Source of the DNA: OLB6 sp964467455
Lineage (GTDB): Bacteria > Bacteroidota > Ignavibacteria > Kapaibacteriales > Kapaibacteriaceae
Direction: 5' to 3'
NCBI GenBank assembly: GCA_964467455.1
Contig: CAYXQJ010000002.1
Coordinates: 124,001-188,000 of the forward strand
Length of the DNA: 64,000 nt
Part shown: piece by piece, positions 14,606 through 24,235 of the stretch
How positions within the stretch are numbered: the stretch's first letter is position 1
Layout: each line of letters starts with the position of its first letter
Translations under genes and position numbers: made by a program
The notes under the pieces: model-generated
The model's database searches: none
Seen by the model: only the letters and a program-made list of their open reading frames with translations
Told to the model about the DNA's origin: nothing

Positions 14606-16917
14606 AGGATGGTGGAAGTACTAGAAGAATCGGAGGCGGTGAGGTAGAAGGGGCCGGCGGAGGGTAGCAGCCCGCGTTCGATGGTGAAGTGCTGGGGGTC
14701 GAGGGTGCCCGAACCAGGGAGGGTGAGGAGGACGCGACCGGTGAGGTCGGAGATCGAGATACCTTGCCCAGAGGGTGAGGCGAACTGTACGGTGGCGGTC
14801 GAGGTCAACGTGACGGGATTGGGCGATGCAGTGATCTGCAGCGTAGGCGCCTTGCCGTGATGTTCAGATGCGGATGATGTTCGCCCCTTCACATCCCATA
14901 TGAGAATGGAGCTTACTTCATCAGTATACATTTGTGACCCGTTCACTGTGACGAGATGTGAACCGGTGGTATCGAAGGCTCTGGGTTGGATGCTAGGAAG
15001 CACGGCGATCACGGTGTCCGTACTTAGATCGTAGACGACGGTCCTCAACCCCTCGCCCATGGCCAAATAGGTCGAGGTTGGATCCACGATCAACTTGGGC
15101 TCTTGTTCGTTTCGTCCGATCGTATCGAGTGCGATGGATCGGACTAGTGCACCAGTCTCGATATCCCAACGCGAGATCGTCGTGCTCCAATCAGTTGTGA
15201 GGAGAGTTCTACCGTCAGATAATAGTGTCGGTGAGAACAGAAAACGCTCGCTTGGCCGCATGACAACAGTTGAATCTCCGGTAGAGATGTCCCATACCTT
15301 GACATTTGGATCTCGGTATCCCGTGACGACAATGAAACGTCGGTCATCAGGGTGGAACAATGCCTCGACATCAAGTTGGTCCGTCTTCAAGATCAATGTC
15401 TGAAGCAACGCACCATCGTCAGTAGCATGGATAAAGGCGCGATGGACTGTGTCATGCACGATCACGGCAAACATTCGTTCCGTCGGTGACGCTATGTATC
15501 GATGATAGGATCCCGGATAGGTTGGAATAGACCAGAGTTCCGCACCTGTCTTGACGTCAACAGCCCGTAACGTCTTGTTGGTGTATTGACCGATGATCTT
15601 GTTAGTCATCGGCAGACACACCGGTGGGCTGTGAAACAGTGGATCGAAGGTCACACGATGGACGAGATCTCCACCGCGAAGTGATCGTATATCGAGTGTA
15701 TCATCCAGGAGCAACCAGATGGTCGTGTCTGTGACCTTGATGGTTGAAAACGGACCACTTCTTGAGAAGGTACTAGTGACACGACCTGAAGCGAGGTCCC
15801 ATGTCGTGTAGTCCCCGTCAACCTTCCCTACGATGGTATGTACGCTGGGAAGCGTCGATAGGTATGAGGGTTTGATAGTATGCAGAAGTGTGTCAAGCGT
15901 ATTCGTTCTCAACGAACTTCGGACGACTTCTCCGGCAGGTGTTGTCCAGACGATCTCATCTCCATTCGGTGAGATGTTCGCATGTGCTACAGACACCGAA
16001 TCGATCCGGAGAATTCTCTCGGCAACCTTTCGATACTCGGGAACGGAAAAGGTCGTGAGCAGACCCTCGGAGTTCAGCACTCTGAGGGTATCATCGTCAT
16101 TCGTGAACCAGAACTTCCCCTCTGCAGTAAAGAGCAGTGAGAGATCCGTCGATGACAACAGCGACTGACCGCACACGAGAACGTTCTTCTTGTCTATCAG
16201 CGTGACAAACCAAAAACCACCTGGAATGAGTGACCAATATTCTTGCTTTAGTCGGTTGCCTGTCTTGACCTCCCACATGGTCAGCAAGCTATAGTTCGAT
16301 GTGGTGTACAACGTGTCACCCGACTGGCTGAATAACGCATAGGTCTCTCCTTCCCCAACGGACATTCTTGGAACGCTTTCCCCGACAGAATAGATCGACG
16401 CAGGTCTTCCGAGAGACCCGTGGAATGTGCATGCGATCCTTGTTCCATCTTCACTAACGGCAACATGGCTGAGACTCTGTAGCCGGAGCGTCGCGATCGT
16501 ATCGAGCGACTCCACGTTCCATACGGCAACTCGACCATCATCCCATGTGCACATCCATCGTCTATTTCCGGACATGCTGACATATGTGATCGGAACATTG
16601 AACCCATTGCCGCGACTCAATATCTCCCATGTCCTGAGGTCATACTTAACAACACCCCCTACACCTCCGATCGTGAGCAGTGCCTGGCCATCGTCGACCA
16701 CGAACGAGTGATAGAAATAACTATGATGGTGATACAATGTGGAGCGGGTGGCGGCATCAACGGCGGTAGCACCAACTCTCCCGATCGACAGAATGGTTCG
16801 TCCATCGGCGGAGAACTGCACATTGTTCCTTGGTCTCTCTCCGTACGGCGTGCTCCATACTAGTCTTGGCTGAGCATGGGTGAGGAAGGGGGCGAGGAGG
16901 AGGAGGAGTACTAACAT
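14590..16917 (-). CDS. Secreted beta-propeller protein, paralogue 1 (T9SS-type tail)
   Basis: 775 residues. It has a signal peptide (MLVLLLLLAPFLTHAQ), then a long series of WD40/PQQ-like blades recognisable by FSADGRTILSIG, VWNVESLDTIATL, MWEVKTGNRLKQ, IWDVKGRTSSASE. A C-terminal module follows with NPVTLTSTATVQF, ISDLTGRVLLTLPGSGTLD and a final LLPSAGPFYLTASDSS, resembling T9SS sorting domains. It is first of four tandem paralogues. Probably a surface or extracellular propeller scaffold; no enzymatic motif was seen. Gene boundaries sit in CTAG-rich repeats on both sides. This copy is more diverged than copies 2 and 3. Confidence 0.85.
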   Translation of the reverse strand: MLVLLLLLAPFLTHAQPRLVWSTPYGERPRNNVQFSADGRTILSIGRVGATAVDAATRSTLYHHHSYFYHSFVVDDGQALLTIGGVGGVVKYDLRTWEILSRGNGFNVPITYVSMSGNRRWMCTWDDGRVAVWNVESLDTIATLRLQSLSHVAVSEDGTRIACTFHGSLGRPASIYSVGESVPRMSVGEGETYALFSQSGDTLYTTSNYSLLTMWEVKTGNRLKQEYWSLIPGGFWFVTLIDKKNVLVCGQSLLSSTDLSLLFTAEGKFWFTNDDDTLRVLNSEGLLTTFSVPEYRKVAERILRIDSVSVAHANISPNGDEIVWTTPAGEVVRSSLRTNTLDTLLHTIKPSYLSTLPSVHTIVGKVDGDYTTWDLASGRVTSTFSRSGPFSTIKVTDTTIWLLLDDTLDIRSLRGGDLVHRVTFDPLFHSPPVCLPMTNKIIGQYTNKTLRAVDVKTGAELWSIPTYPGSYHRYIASPTERMFAVIVHDTVHRAFIHATDDGALLQTLILKTDQLDVEALFHPDDRRFIVVTGYRDPNVKVWDISTGDSTVVMRPSERFLFSPTLLSDGRTLLTTDWSTTISRWDIETGALVRSIALDTIGRNEQEPKLIVDPTSTYLAMGEGLRTVVYDLSTDTVIAVLPSIQPRAFDTTGSHLVTVNGSQMYTDEVSSILIWDVKGRTSSASEHHGKAPTLQITASPNPVTLTSTATVQFASPSGQGISISDLTGRVLLTLPGSGTLDPQHFTIERGLLPSAGPFYLTASDSSSTSTILLLAL

Positions 16918-16994
16918 GCTCGTTAGTCAGCTAGTCAGCTAGATAGCTAGATAGTTAGAGGGTTAGATAGCTAGAGGGCTAGAAGGCTAGAAGG
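16918..16994. repeat. GCTAGATA/GCTAGTCA 8-bp array
   Basis: Degenerate 8-bp units (GCTAGTCA, GCTAGATA, GTTAGAGG, GCTAGAAG) filling the gap between paralogues 1 and 2, beginning next to the start codon of paralogue 1 and covering the stop codon of paralogue 2. Confidence 0.85.
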
Positions 16995-19427
16995 AGAATT
17001 GTTTTGTTGGTTGTATTGTCGGAGGCCGTAAGATAATACAGACCGGCGGAGGGCAAGAGCTCGCGTTCGATGGTGAAGTGCTGGGGTTCGAGGGTGCCCG
17101 TACCGGGGAGGGTGAGGAGGACGCGGCCGGTGAGGTCGGAGATGGAAACGCGTTGGTCAAATGGCGAACGATAACTGACGCTCACTGTGGAAGACGTTAT
17201 CAGAGGGTTGGAAGCCACTGACATGAAGATCGGATCAGTTGGGGTGGTTGAAGAGGCTTCGTCAAGCGTAGTAAGTACATAAGGGCTGATATCGATCACG
17301 CCGAGTGATCCAACTCCACGATTGATCATGGTGTTGGTCGTACTCGTAGTTGCAACGATACCAGAACCGGTAGCATCGAACGAGTGCGGTGCCCACCAAG
17401 GTAATGTTACGATGTGCTCTAGTGTCGATGCATTCCAGAGTTCCGTACTGCTGAAGAAGCTGATCACGATGAGATCACCAGTTGCGTTGACCATCAATCC
17501 GTACCGCCAGATTCCCGTCGATAGCTTGACCTTCCGTAATAGCTGACCACGGTCGATGTCCCAGAGACTGATCGTTGAATCTGGTGAGGTCGTAACAAGC
17601 CGGACGCCATCAGGATACAGCACAGGATTGAATGTGTACTGTTGGTGGCCAACTAGCGAATGCAGAGAATCTCCCGTTGTCAGATCCCAGATCCTGACTC
17701 CGATGCTTGAGCCAAGAGTTCCGACGATCAAACGGACATCATCCGGATGGAAGATGATATCATGATCACCGAAGGAACTTCCTTGCGGGATCCCAAATGT
17801 TCGTTCAACGCTACCGGTTCTAGCATCGTATACTCTTAGAACGTTCCCTTCTTTGTATGCTATACGATGCCCTGAAGGCGAGATGGCGTAATTAGAGGGG
17901 TAAGGATATGCCTCACTAGCAACTGACCACACGACCTCTCCAGTCCGAACATTCACCTTCCGCATGGTGGAGTCAGTGAACAGACCCAGGATGTGGTTGC
18001 CATCCGGAAAACACCTCGGCACGCTATGAAACTTTGATGGCAACTCAAGTCGGACAGCCAGATCTCCGTCTGGTATCGTGCGAATCTCAATGGTGTCTTC
18101 TAAGACCAGCCAGACCTCGGTATCGGTAGCGTTCAGGAATTGATAGTTCTGCTTCATCGCAAACTCGCCGACTTCCCTACCAGTTGTCAGTTCAAGGGTC
18201 ACAATGCTTCTACCCATGATCGTGATGATCCGATCAACGCGGGGTCGGGTAGATAGATAGGTTGGCCCGATCTGCGTCAATAGTGTTGATTCGGACTCCG
18301 CTTGATGATCATAGACCCGGACCGTATTATCCCTCAGCGCAACAGCGATCTTGGTACCATCAGGCGAGAGAGAGGCCCCGCTGATCTGTCCGACATATCG
18401 ATCGATCGTCTTGATGACTCGGTAATTCTCCAACGAGTACAGAATGATACCTTCGTTGTTCACATTCGAAAGCAACAGCGTTCCGTCGGCACTCAATTGC
18501 ATCTGCTGTGGTTTCTGCGAGATCCTTCCTTGGTAGGACAAGTCTTCCGACGTATAAACCCCGATCTGATCCGCTACAACGATCACATGTTCATCGAAGG
18601 GGGCAAACACGATCGCAGACAACTTGCCGACGATGTCGATCGACCAATACTCATGTTTGATCTTGTTTCCCGTTGAGACATCCCACATGGTCATAAGCCC
18701 GCTTTCTGCCGCCGTTACAACCCGATCCCCTGTCTCATTCAACGCCGCCATGCGCTCCGTCTGCCCTACACTAGTGCGAGGCAATCGTTCTCCGACATCG
18801 AAAATGGCAACATTCGGGCCTTCAAGACCGGAGAAGGTACAAGCGATACGGCTACCGTCGCCACTTATGGCGATGTCTTGTAGCCCAGGTATCGTGACCG
18901 ACATGATACTGTCGAGCGTTTCAACATTGATCACAACCACAACGTTGTTATCATACCAGACACATGCACGCCCCTTATCACGAGACTGCACGAATACCTT
19001 GATCGTGGTGTCTTGATACTTGACACTGTTGGTGAGCATGCCGGTAGCTGTGCTGTACGAAAAGACCCTCCCGGTATCGCCAGAACGCGTCACCAGGTGT
19101 GCACCATCAGCGCTGAAAAGAGACTGATAGGCATAGTCTATAATGTCAGACACTCGTGTCTGGGTCGCCACATCAACGAGCGTAACACCGCCGCCGCCAC
19201 CTGAAGCGATCTTCGAGCCGTCAGAACTCCATAGTGGTGTTGATCCACCGAAGGGTGTGTTCCAGANNNNNNNNNNNNNNNNNNNNNNNNNNNNNNNNNN
19301 NNNNNNNNNNNNNNNNNNNNNNNNNNNNNNNNNNNNNNNNNNNNNNNNNNNNNNNNNNNNNNNNNNTCATCTGCGGCTGGGCGATGGCAGAGACGGAGAC
19401 GAAGAGGAGGAGGAAGAGTGCGAACAT
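16979..19427 (-). CDS. Secreted beta-propeller protein, paralogue 2 (interrupted by the assembly gap)
   Basis: The coding region is split by the 100-N gap at 19267-19366. On one side is the signal peptide MFALFLLLFVSVSAIAQPQM; on the other the frame continues IWNTPFGGSTPLWSSDGSKI. The two sides are out of frame across 100 bases but exactly in frame if the gap length is zero, giving about 782 residues, like the 776-residue neighbour, which is contiguous at this point. The body is WD40/PQQ-like blades (MWDVSTGNKIKHEYWS, IWDLTTGDSLHSL, LWDIDRGQLL) with a T9SS-like tail (ISDLTGRVLLTLPGTGTLE, SAGLYYLTASDNT). Possibly a recent duplicate of paralogue 3. Confidence 0.8.
19267..19366. other. Assembly gap (100 N)
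   Basis: A run of exactly 100 Ns, the conventional placeholder for a gap of unknown size. The flanks (TTCCAGA and TCATCTGCGG) are contiguous in the neighbouring paralogue at about 21732-21748, so the true missing length may be zero. Confidence 0.98.
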
Positions 19428-19484
19428 GCTAGTATGCTAGTGTGCTAGTGTGCTAGTGTGCTAGTCAGCTAGAAGGCTAGAAGG
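19428..19484. repeat. GCTAGTGT 8-bp array
   Basis: GCTAGTAT/GCTAGTGT/GCTAGTCA units between paralogues 2 and 3, covering the stop codon of paralogue 3 (LLLAF, TAG). Confidence 0.9.
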
Positions 19485-21799
19485 AGAATTGTTGTGTTGG
19501 TTGTAGTGTCGGAGGCTGTAAGATAATACAGACCGGCGGAGGGTAGCAGCACTCGATCGATGGTGAAGTGTTGGGGGTCGAGGGTGCCGTTGCCGGGGAG
19601 TGTGAGGAGGACGCGGCCGGTGAGATCGGAGAGTTGGAGTGTTTGGCCGGTGGTCGAGTTAAAACGCGCGTTGATCGTCGATGACGACTCAACGGGATTT
19701 GGATTCGCGGCGAGGTGGATCTGTCGGGCATCCCGTGTTGTGCTCGGCGACTGCACAGAGGACAGAACGTATGGAAGAATGTCGATCACACCGATCGACG
19801 ATGAGCCGCGCGTTACCACGATCTTTGAGCCGGAGGCATCGAATGATCGGGCGTACCATCCCGGGAATGATGTGATGTACTCAAGTGTGTTCGCATTCCA
19901 GAGTTGGTCAGTATTCACAACGAGAAGCTCCCCTTGGGGATCCACCAGCATGCTGTAGAAGTTTATTTTTGGTGAGTTCAGGCTTCGCTTGACCAAAAGT
20001 TCACCACCGTCGATATTCCACAAACAGATCGTGGAGTCTCGGGAAAATGTTGCGACGCGGACACCGTCAGGGTACAGCACCGTGCCTATCGCGGGCTCTG
20101 TGTGTCCGCGTAAAACCTGCAGCGAGTCCCCGGTTTCGATATCCCAGACTTGTAGTGCATTATCACCAGCTCCGGTGCTGACGATCAGACGTTTGTCATC
20201 CGGATGCAGAATGATACTCCAGCTACTGGATCCTTGGCCTATGTTGATGGAACGAATCAATGTTCCGCGATCGGCATCGATGATCTTGATCTCTGTTGAC
20301 GCTGGTTGTCTCACCGCCAATAACTTACCTGACGGCGAAATGGTGTAATAGTAAGGATCGGTTGCTCTCTCTCGTGGAAGCGACCAGACGACCTCGCCCG
20401 TGCGAATGTTAACCTTTCGCATTGTCGTGTCTTTAAAGAAGCAAAGGATGTGGTTTTCATCGGGAAAACTGAGCATCTGAGAACTAAAGAGGGAGGATAA
20501 TGCCAGACTGCTGACCACCTCACCGTTGGGGATGGTTCGTATCTCGATCGAATCTACTCTCACGAGCCAGATCTCGCGATCGGTCACATTGAACGGATAC
20601 CAACGCCAGTTGTTCTCGAACCCACCAACAATGTCGCCCGTCGATAGATCAAGAGTTGAGATCGGATCTGATTCCAAGACAACGATCCGATCGATGTTGG
20701 GTCTGGTCGCATGATATGCCGGCTCTACACGATCGAATATGATCAGCGTATCATTGGTTGCTATGTTCAACGTCCGAAGAGTATTGTCTGATCGAACTAG
20801 TGCAAGCGCCGATGCATCCGGTGACAAGGTCGCCGCGTTATTCTCGAATCGTTCAGCTTCTATACTGTATTCCACGTTGTTTGACGCGAACGAATAGAGG
20901 ACCCCTCCACTGGTCTTACCAAAAGACCATAGGTATTGACCGTCAGCGTCGAAATGAAACTGTCCATCCAGGTTGTGTTCGATCTTCTTCTTGTACTTGA
21001 GTTCAGACAGCTCGTAGATCGCTGCCTGTCCATCACCAACTGCTACAACATGTGCATTTGAGGGGGCGATATAGAGTTGTCTGATCCCAAAACCGCCTGC
21101 CATTTCGAATGACCAATAGATCTGGTCGATCTTATTACCCGTCTTGGCGTCCCACGACGTCAGAAGCCCATTCTGCGTTGCCGTTACAACGATGTCGCCG
21201 GCCTGATTCAATGCCGAGATCTGGTCACCTGCCCCGACACTCATTCTTGGCAATCTCTCTCCAACATTGTAGATCGAGACATTCCGTCCTTCAGAACCTG
21301 CAAACGTGCAGGAGATCCGACTTCCATCACCACTGATGGCAACATGGAGCAGACTATCAAACGATAGGGACATCACACTGTCGAGCGTTTCAACATCGAA
21401 CACCACAACAACGTGATTGCTGTACCAGGCGCATGCCCGCCCCCTATCACGTGAGACAACGAGGGTTTTGATCGTCGTGTCTTGATACTTAACACGTTTT
21501 GTGAGGCCGCCGGTCGTTGTATTGAACGAAGAAACCGCACCAATGTCATCATTGGACACAACACACAACTGCGAGCCATCGCCCGTGTAAAAGTATTGAT
21601 AGGGGTATGTGAGGATGTCGCATTTGCGTTTCGACGTTGCGACATCGACGACCGTAATACCAGCATCGCCAACGGACGCGATCTGTGACCCATCGGGACT
21701 CCAGATCGCTACGGTTCCGCCGAAGGGAGTGTTCCAGATCATCTGCGGCTGGGCGATGGCAGAGACGGAGACGAAGAGGAGGAGGAAGAGTGCTAACAT
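19469..21799 (-). CDS. Secreted beta-propeller protein, paralogue 3
   Basis: 776 residues with signal peptide MLALFLLLFVSVSAIAQPQM, almost identical to that of paralogue 2. Propeller blades are marked by WSPDGSQIASVGDAGI, WDAKTGNKIDQIYWS, VWDIETGDSLQVLRGHTEPA and LWNIDGGELLVKRS. The C-terminal sorting-like tail has ANPNPVESSSTINARF, LSDLTGRVLLTLPGNGTLD and SAGLYYLTASDTT. It is the complete reference for the gapped paralogue. No catalytic residues recognised; an exported propeller, probably surface-attached through the T9SS-type tail. Intergenic CTAG arrays sit on both sides, without a recognisable promoter, so the family may be read as one transcript. Confidence 0.85.
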   Translation of the reverse strand: MLALFLLLFVSVSAIAQPQMIWNTPFGGTVAIWSPDGSQIASVGDAGITVVDVATSKRKCDILTYPYQYFYTGDGSQLCVVSNDDIGAVSSFNTTTGGLTKRVKYQDTTIKTLVVSRDRGRACAWYSNHVVVVFDVETLDSVMSLSFDSLLHVAISGDGSRISCTFAGSEGRNVSIYNVGERLPRMSVGAGDQISALNQAGDIVVTATQNGLLTSWDAKTGNKIDQIYWSFEMAGGFGIRQLYIAPSNAHVVAVGDGQAAIYELSELKYKKKIEHNLDGQFHFDADGQYLWSFGKTSGGVLYSFASNNVEYSIEAERFENNAATLSPDASALALVRSDNTLRTLNIATNDTLIIFDRVEPAYHATRPNIDRIVVLESDPISTLDLSTGDIVGGFENNWRWYPFNVTDREIWLVRVDSIEIRTIPNGEVVSSLALSSLFSSQMLSFPDENHILCFFKDTTMRKVNIRTGEVVWSLPRERATDPYYYTISPSGKLLAVRQPASTEIKIIDADRGTLIRSINIGQGSSSWSIILHPDDKRLIVSTGAGDNALQVWDIETGDSLQVLRGHTEPAIGTVLYPDGVRVATFSRDSTICLWNIDGGELLVKRSLNSPKINFYSMLVDPQGELLVVNTDQLWNANTLEYITSFPGWYARSFDASGSKIVVTRGSSSIGVIDILPYVLSSVQSPSTTRDARQIHLAANPNPVESSSTINARFNSTTGQTLQLSDLTGRVLLTLPGNGTLDPQHFTIDRVLLPSAGLYYLTASDTTTNTTILLLAF

Positions 21800-21847
21800 G
21801 CTAGTGTGCTAGTGTGCTAGTGTGCTAGTGTGCTAGTGTGCTAGTGT
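21800..21847. repeat. GCTAGTGT 8-bp array (near-perfect)
   Basis: About six nearly perfect GCTAGTGT units. They begin directly next to the ATG of paralogue 3 and encode the final residues (TSTLAH) and TAG stop of paralogue 4. Confidence 0.92.
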
Positions 21848-24137
21848 ACGAGCCTGTGCGGTCTGTGGCTTGGATGAAGAGTATGCCGTGTGGCAGATTA
21901 CCATCATCCAGATAAAATTGCTGAGACGAGAGTGAGCCATCACCGTAGAAAATGCGAACTACCCTTCCCGTGAGATCAACGACCTGAACCCTTTGAAGAT
22001 CGGCATTGCCGAAGCGCACGCTGATGGTTGTTGACGAGAGGAGCGGATTGGGAAACAACGCGACCTCAATAAGCTGATCTGCAGCGTCCTCGCTCTTTTC
22101 ATCTGGGATCGATGTGACGATGTGGTCTTTGAGATCGTACACACTGAATGGTCCAAGCGATCCGTGCTCTACGATAAAAAGACCACTTCCTGCATCGTAA
22201 TCATACTGGCCAATACGTGGATATGGACTCAGGTAACGGCTCATATGCGGAAGCGAGAAGAGCTCTTTTCCCGTAGAGAATTCGTAAAAGCGAAACTCGT
22301 TCTGATCAGCTACCACCAAGACATCACCAGATAGCACCGGTACCAGCCAGCTATAGAGAATAGGTAAGTCCGTTCGAAGAGCTTGATCTCGAAGATCATA
22401 GAATACATTGGACTCGTTGGTAAGGACAAATCGCACGATCGATCCCTCCAGCATATCGGCTTGATAGGCATCGTGAATGGTGTCGATCGCCACTGCCTGA
22501 GCAACGTCCCAAAGAAGAAACGTGGACTTCGAGTCACGAATGATTATTCGGGTGGGATCGTTCGTGAAGACCACTCCCATAACCGTTGGTATCGCAGTTG
22601 GGTCGATCTTCTGGACGATTCGGCCGTCTTGGATGTCGACGATCAACCAGTCAGGCCCCTCGTAGGCCACGATGAGATCATCGCCGACGTACATCGACGT
22701 GTCGTGTCGCACCGTGTGTCCATCAAGGTCTGACCACAATAACTGTCCGTCTCGTGTTGAGTAGGCGTTCAGTTGATCACTATAGACAAAGACCACCTCA
22801 CCTCGTTTGGCTAATCTGAACCCATTGTACCCATTCGTAGATGCGCTAACAAACAATTCGGATGACGTGGCTGGGTCGATAAAGCGAAAGCCACCTGACT
22901 TTGCGTGCATGAAACGATCGGTATGTTCATCATACTCTGTGTATGAAGAAAAATCAACCATTTCGGAAAAGTCGCCCAGGCGATAGATGACCTTCCCTGT
23001 GCGCGCCGAATACACATGAGCTTTGGGACTCGTGAGAATGATATCATCGCCGAGGGATACATCGTAAAACCGCGGCCCCACACGATCGATCGTCCACAGC
23101 GAATTCTTGGTGGGGACATCATAGGCAACAACGGAGTGACTGCCAAGCTTTGCCATGAGGCCTAGATCGGACGTCAAGGTGACATTCAATGCTGGCAAAG
23201 AAACGGGAGATAGGTTCATGGAATCTTGTTGCTCACCTGTTTCAAGATCGACCAATCGTAGTAGTCCCCCGGCGTCGATCAACGCTGCACGGGCTCGATC
23301 GTCGGACACTCGCAGCACTCGACTCTCATTCGTTCTTATGTGGCCAAGTGAGCTGACGTCAAAGAACGCCGTTCTCGTCCCGCTGACAACGATCGTCTTT
23401 CCGGTAGCGTCGATAGTGAAGGTGCGTACTTCAAGTGAACCCGTAGCAACGGCGTAGTACTCCATCGACGTTCCGATTAGGGTATCTGCCCGCAGATCCC
23501 ACACGTTGAACTGTCCCGCACGCGTTGTTGTGTACAACACCTCGGCATTCGGCAATAAGCACCCGTACACATCAGTTCGGTCAAACGATCTCGTCTTGAA
23601 GGGGGCCGACAGTTCCACGAGCAATAGTGGCATCGATCCGGAGACAGACAGCGTGCCCGAGATCAAGATATGGTCGTTGCTCGTTGAAAAGTAGGCAGTA
23701 TCGTGTCCAAGATGCCGTTGATCATATTCGATCTCCCGATCGTCCACAGACCAGACGATCACTCGTCCGCTGTCCAACAACTGTACTACGCGGCGACGAT
23801 CCGGCGACACACAGGTTTTGAAGCGTTTGGAGTCAAACAGCAACGTGTCCACGGTCGAACTTGTTGATAGATCGATGACATACTTACCGGCAGCCAAGAC
23901 CAAGGAATCCGTCAGAACGGTCAGATCTCCTGAGTAGGCCTCCGGCGGGAGGTCACTGATCACCGTCCTATCTGAACAGCGTATGAAATCTCGATCCAAG
24001 GACGAACTCGTGATCACATATGATCCCGATGTCGTGTAGACCAACCCACCACCTCCTGGCAAGGTTGTATAGAGTGGCTCTACTTGCCCATGGAGGCAGA
24101 GAGGCGAAAGAAACAAGAGAAGGAGGTAAGCAAGCAT
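21825..24137 (-). CDS. Secreted beta-propeller protein, paralogue 4 (diverged)
   Basis: 770 residues, the most diverged member of the tandem family. Signal peptide MLAYLLLLFLSPLCLHG; propeller-like blades (VIVWSVDDREIEY, FNVWDLRADTLIG, LLWDVAQAVAIDTI). Tail: FPNPLLSSTTISVRFGNADL, VVDLTGRVVRIFYGDGSLS, LPHGILFIQATDRTG. The last six residues are encoded by the CTAG repeat array, so the natural C-terminus is probably slightly earlier or has been replaced. First gene of the four in transcription order. No promoter box recognised in front of it; the upstream gap to the divergent HAD gene is about 100 bp of degenerate repeats. Function unknown; probably a surface scaffold. Confidence 0.8.
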   Translation of the reverse strand: MLAYLLLLFLSPLCLHGQVEPLYTTLPGGGGLVYTTSGSYVITSSSLDRDFIRCSDRTVISDLPPEAYSGDLTVLTDSLVLAAGKYVIDLSTSSTVDTLLFDSKRFKTCVSPDRRRVVQLLDSGRVIVWSVDDREIEYDQRHLGHDTAYFSTSNDHILISGTLSVSGSMPLLLVELSAPFKTRSFDRTDVYGCLLPNAEVLYTTTRAGQFNVWDLRADTLIGTSMEYYAVATGSLEVRTFTIDATGKTIVVSGTRTAFFDVSSLGHIRTNESRVLRVSDDRARAALIDAGGLLRLVDLETGEQQDSMNLSPVSLPALNVTLTSDLGLMAKLGSHSVVAYDVPTKNSLWTIDRVGPRFYDVSLGDDIILTSPKAHVYSARTGKVIYRLGDFSEMVDFSSYTEYDEHTDRFMHAKSGGFRFIDPATSSELFVSASTNGYNGFRLAKRGEVVFVYSDQLNAYSTRDGQLLWSDLDGHTVRHDTSMYVGDDLIVAYEGPDWLIVDIQDGRIVQKIDPTAIPTVMGVVFTNDPTRIIIRDSKSTFLLWDVAQAVAIDTIHDAYQADMLEGSIVRFVLTNESNVFYDLRDQALRTDLPILYSWLVPVLSGDVLVVADQNEFRFYEFSTGKELFSLPHMSRYLSPYPRIGQYDYDAGSGLFIVEHGSLGPFSVYDLKDHIVTSIPDEKSEDAADQLIEVALFPNPLLSSTTISVRFGNADLQRVQVVDLTGRVVRIFYGDGSLSSQQFYLDDGNLPHGILFIQATDRTGSYTSTLAH

Positions 24138-24214
24138 GTTTAGTCAGCTAGATGGCTAAATGGCTAGACAGCTAGAATATAACACGATTCACAGTTCCCA
24201 GTTCCCTGTTCCCA
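24138..24214. repeat. Degenerate GGCTAGAT-type and TTCCCAG-type repeats between divergent genes
   Basis: 24138-24177 has degenerate 8-bp CTAG units (GTCAGCTAG, ATGGCTAA, ATGGCTAG, ACAGCTAG). 24191-24214 has three 7-bp TTCCCAG/TTCCCTG units. Together they fill most of the gap between paralogue 4 and the HAD gene. Confidence 0.7.
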
Positions 24215-24224
24215 GCGCACCCCT

Positions 24225-24232
24225 TACCTTTG
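24225..24232 (+). promoter_or_regulatory. Bacteroidota-type -7 box TACCTTTG before the HAD-def genes
   Basis: Exact TAnnTTTG match, three bases before the ATG at 24236, implying a leaderless mRNA. TTCCC units lie upstream, as they also do upstream of the accC box. Confidence 0.5.
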
Positions 24233-24235
24233 TAC

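Noticed and set aside
16654..16662. ACCCCCT variants (also at about 11688, 53799, 56718) as members of the AGGGGGC set
   Set aside because: One base differs and only about four occur, close to chance.
19143..19448. Reading frame running through the N gap on the plus strand
   Set aside because: Contains 100 unknown bases and lies opposite the propeller gene; an artefact of the gap.
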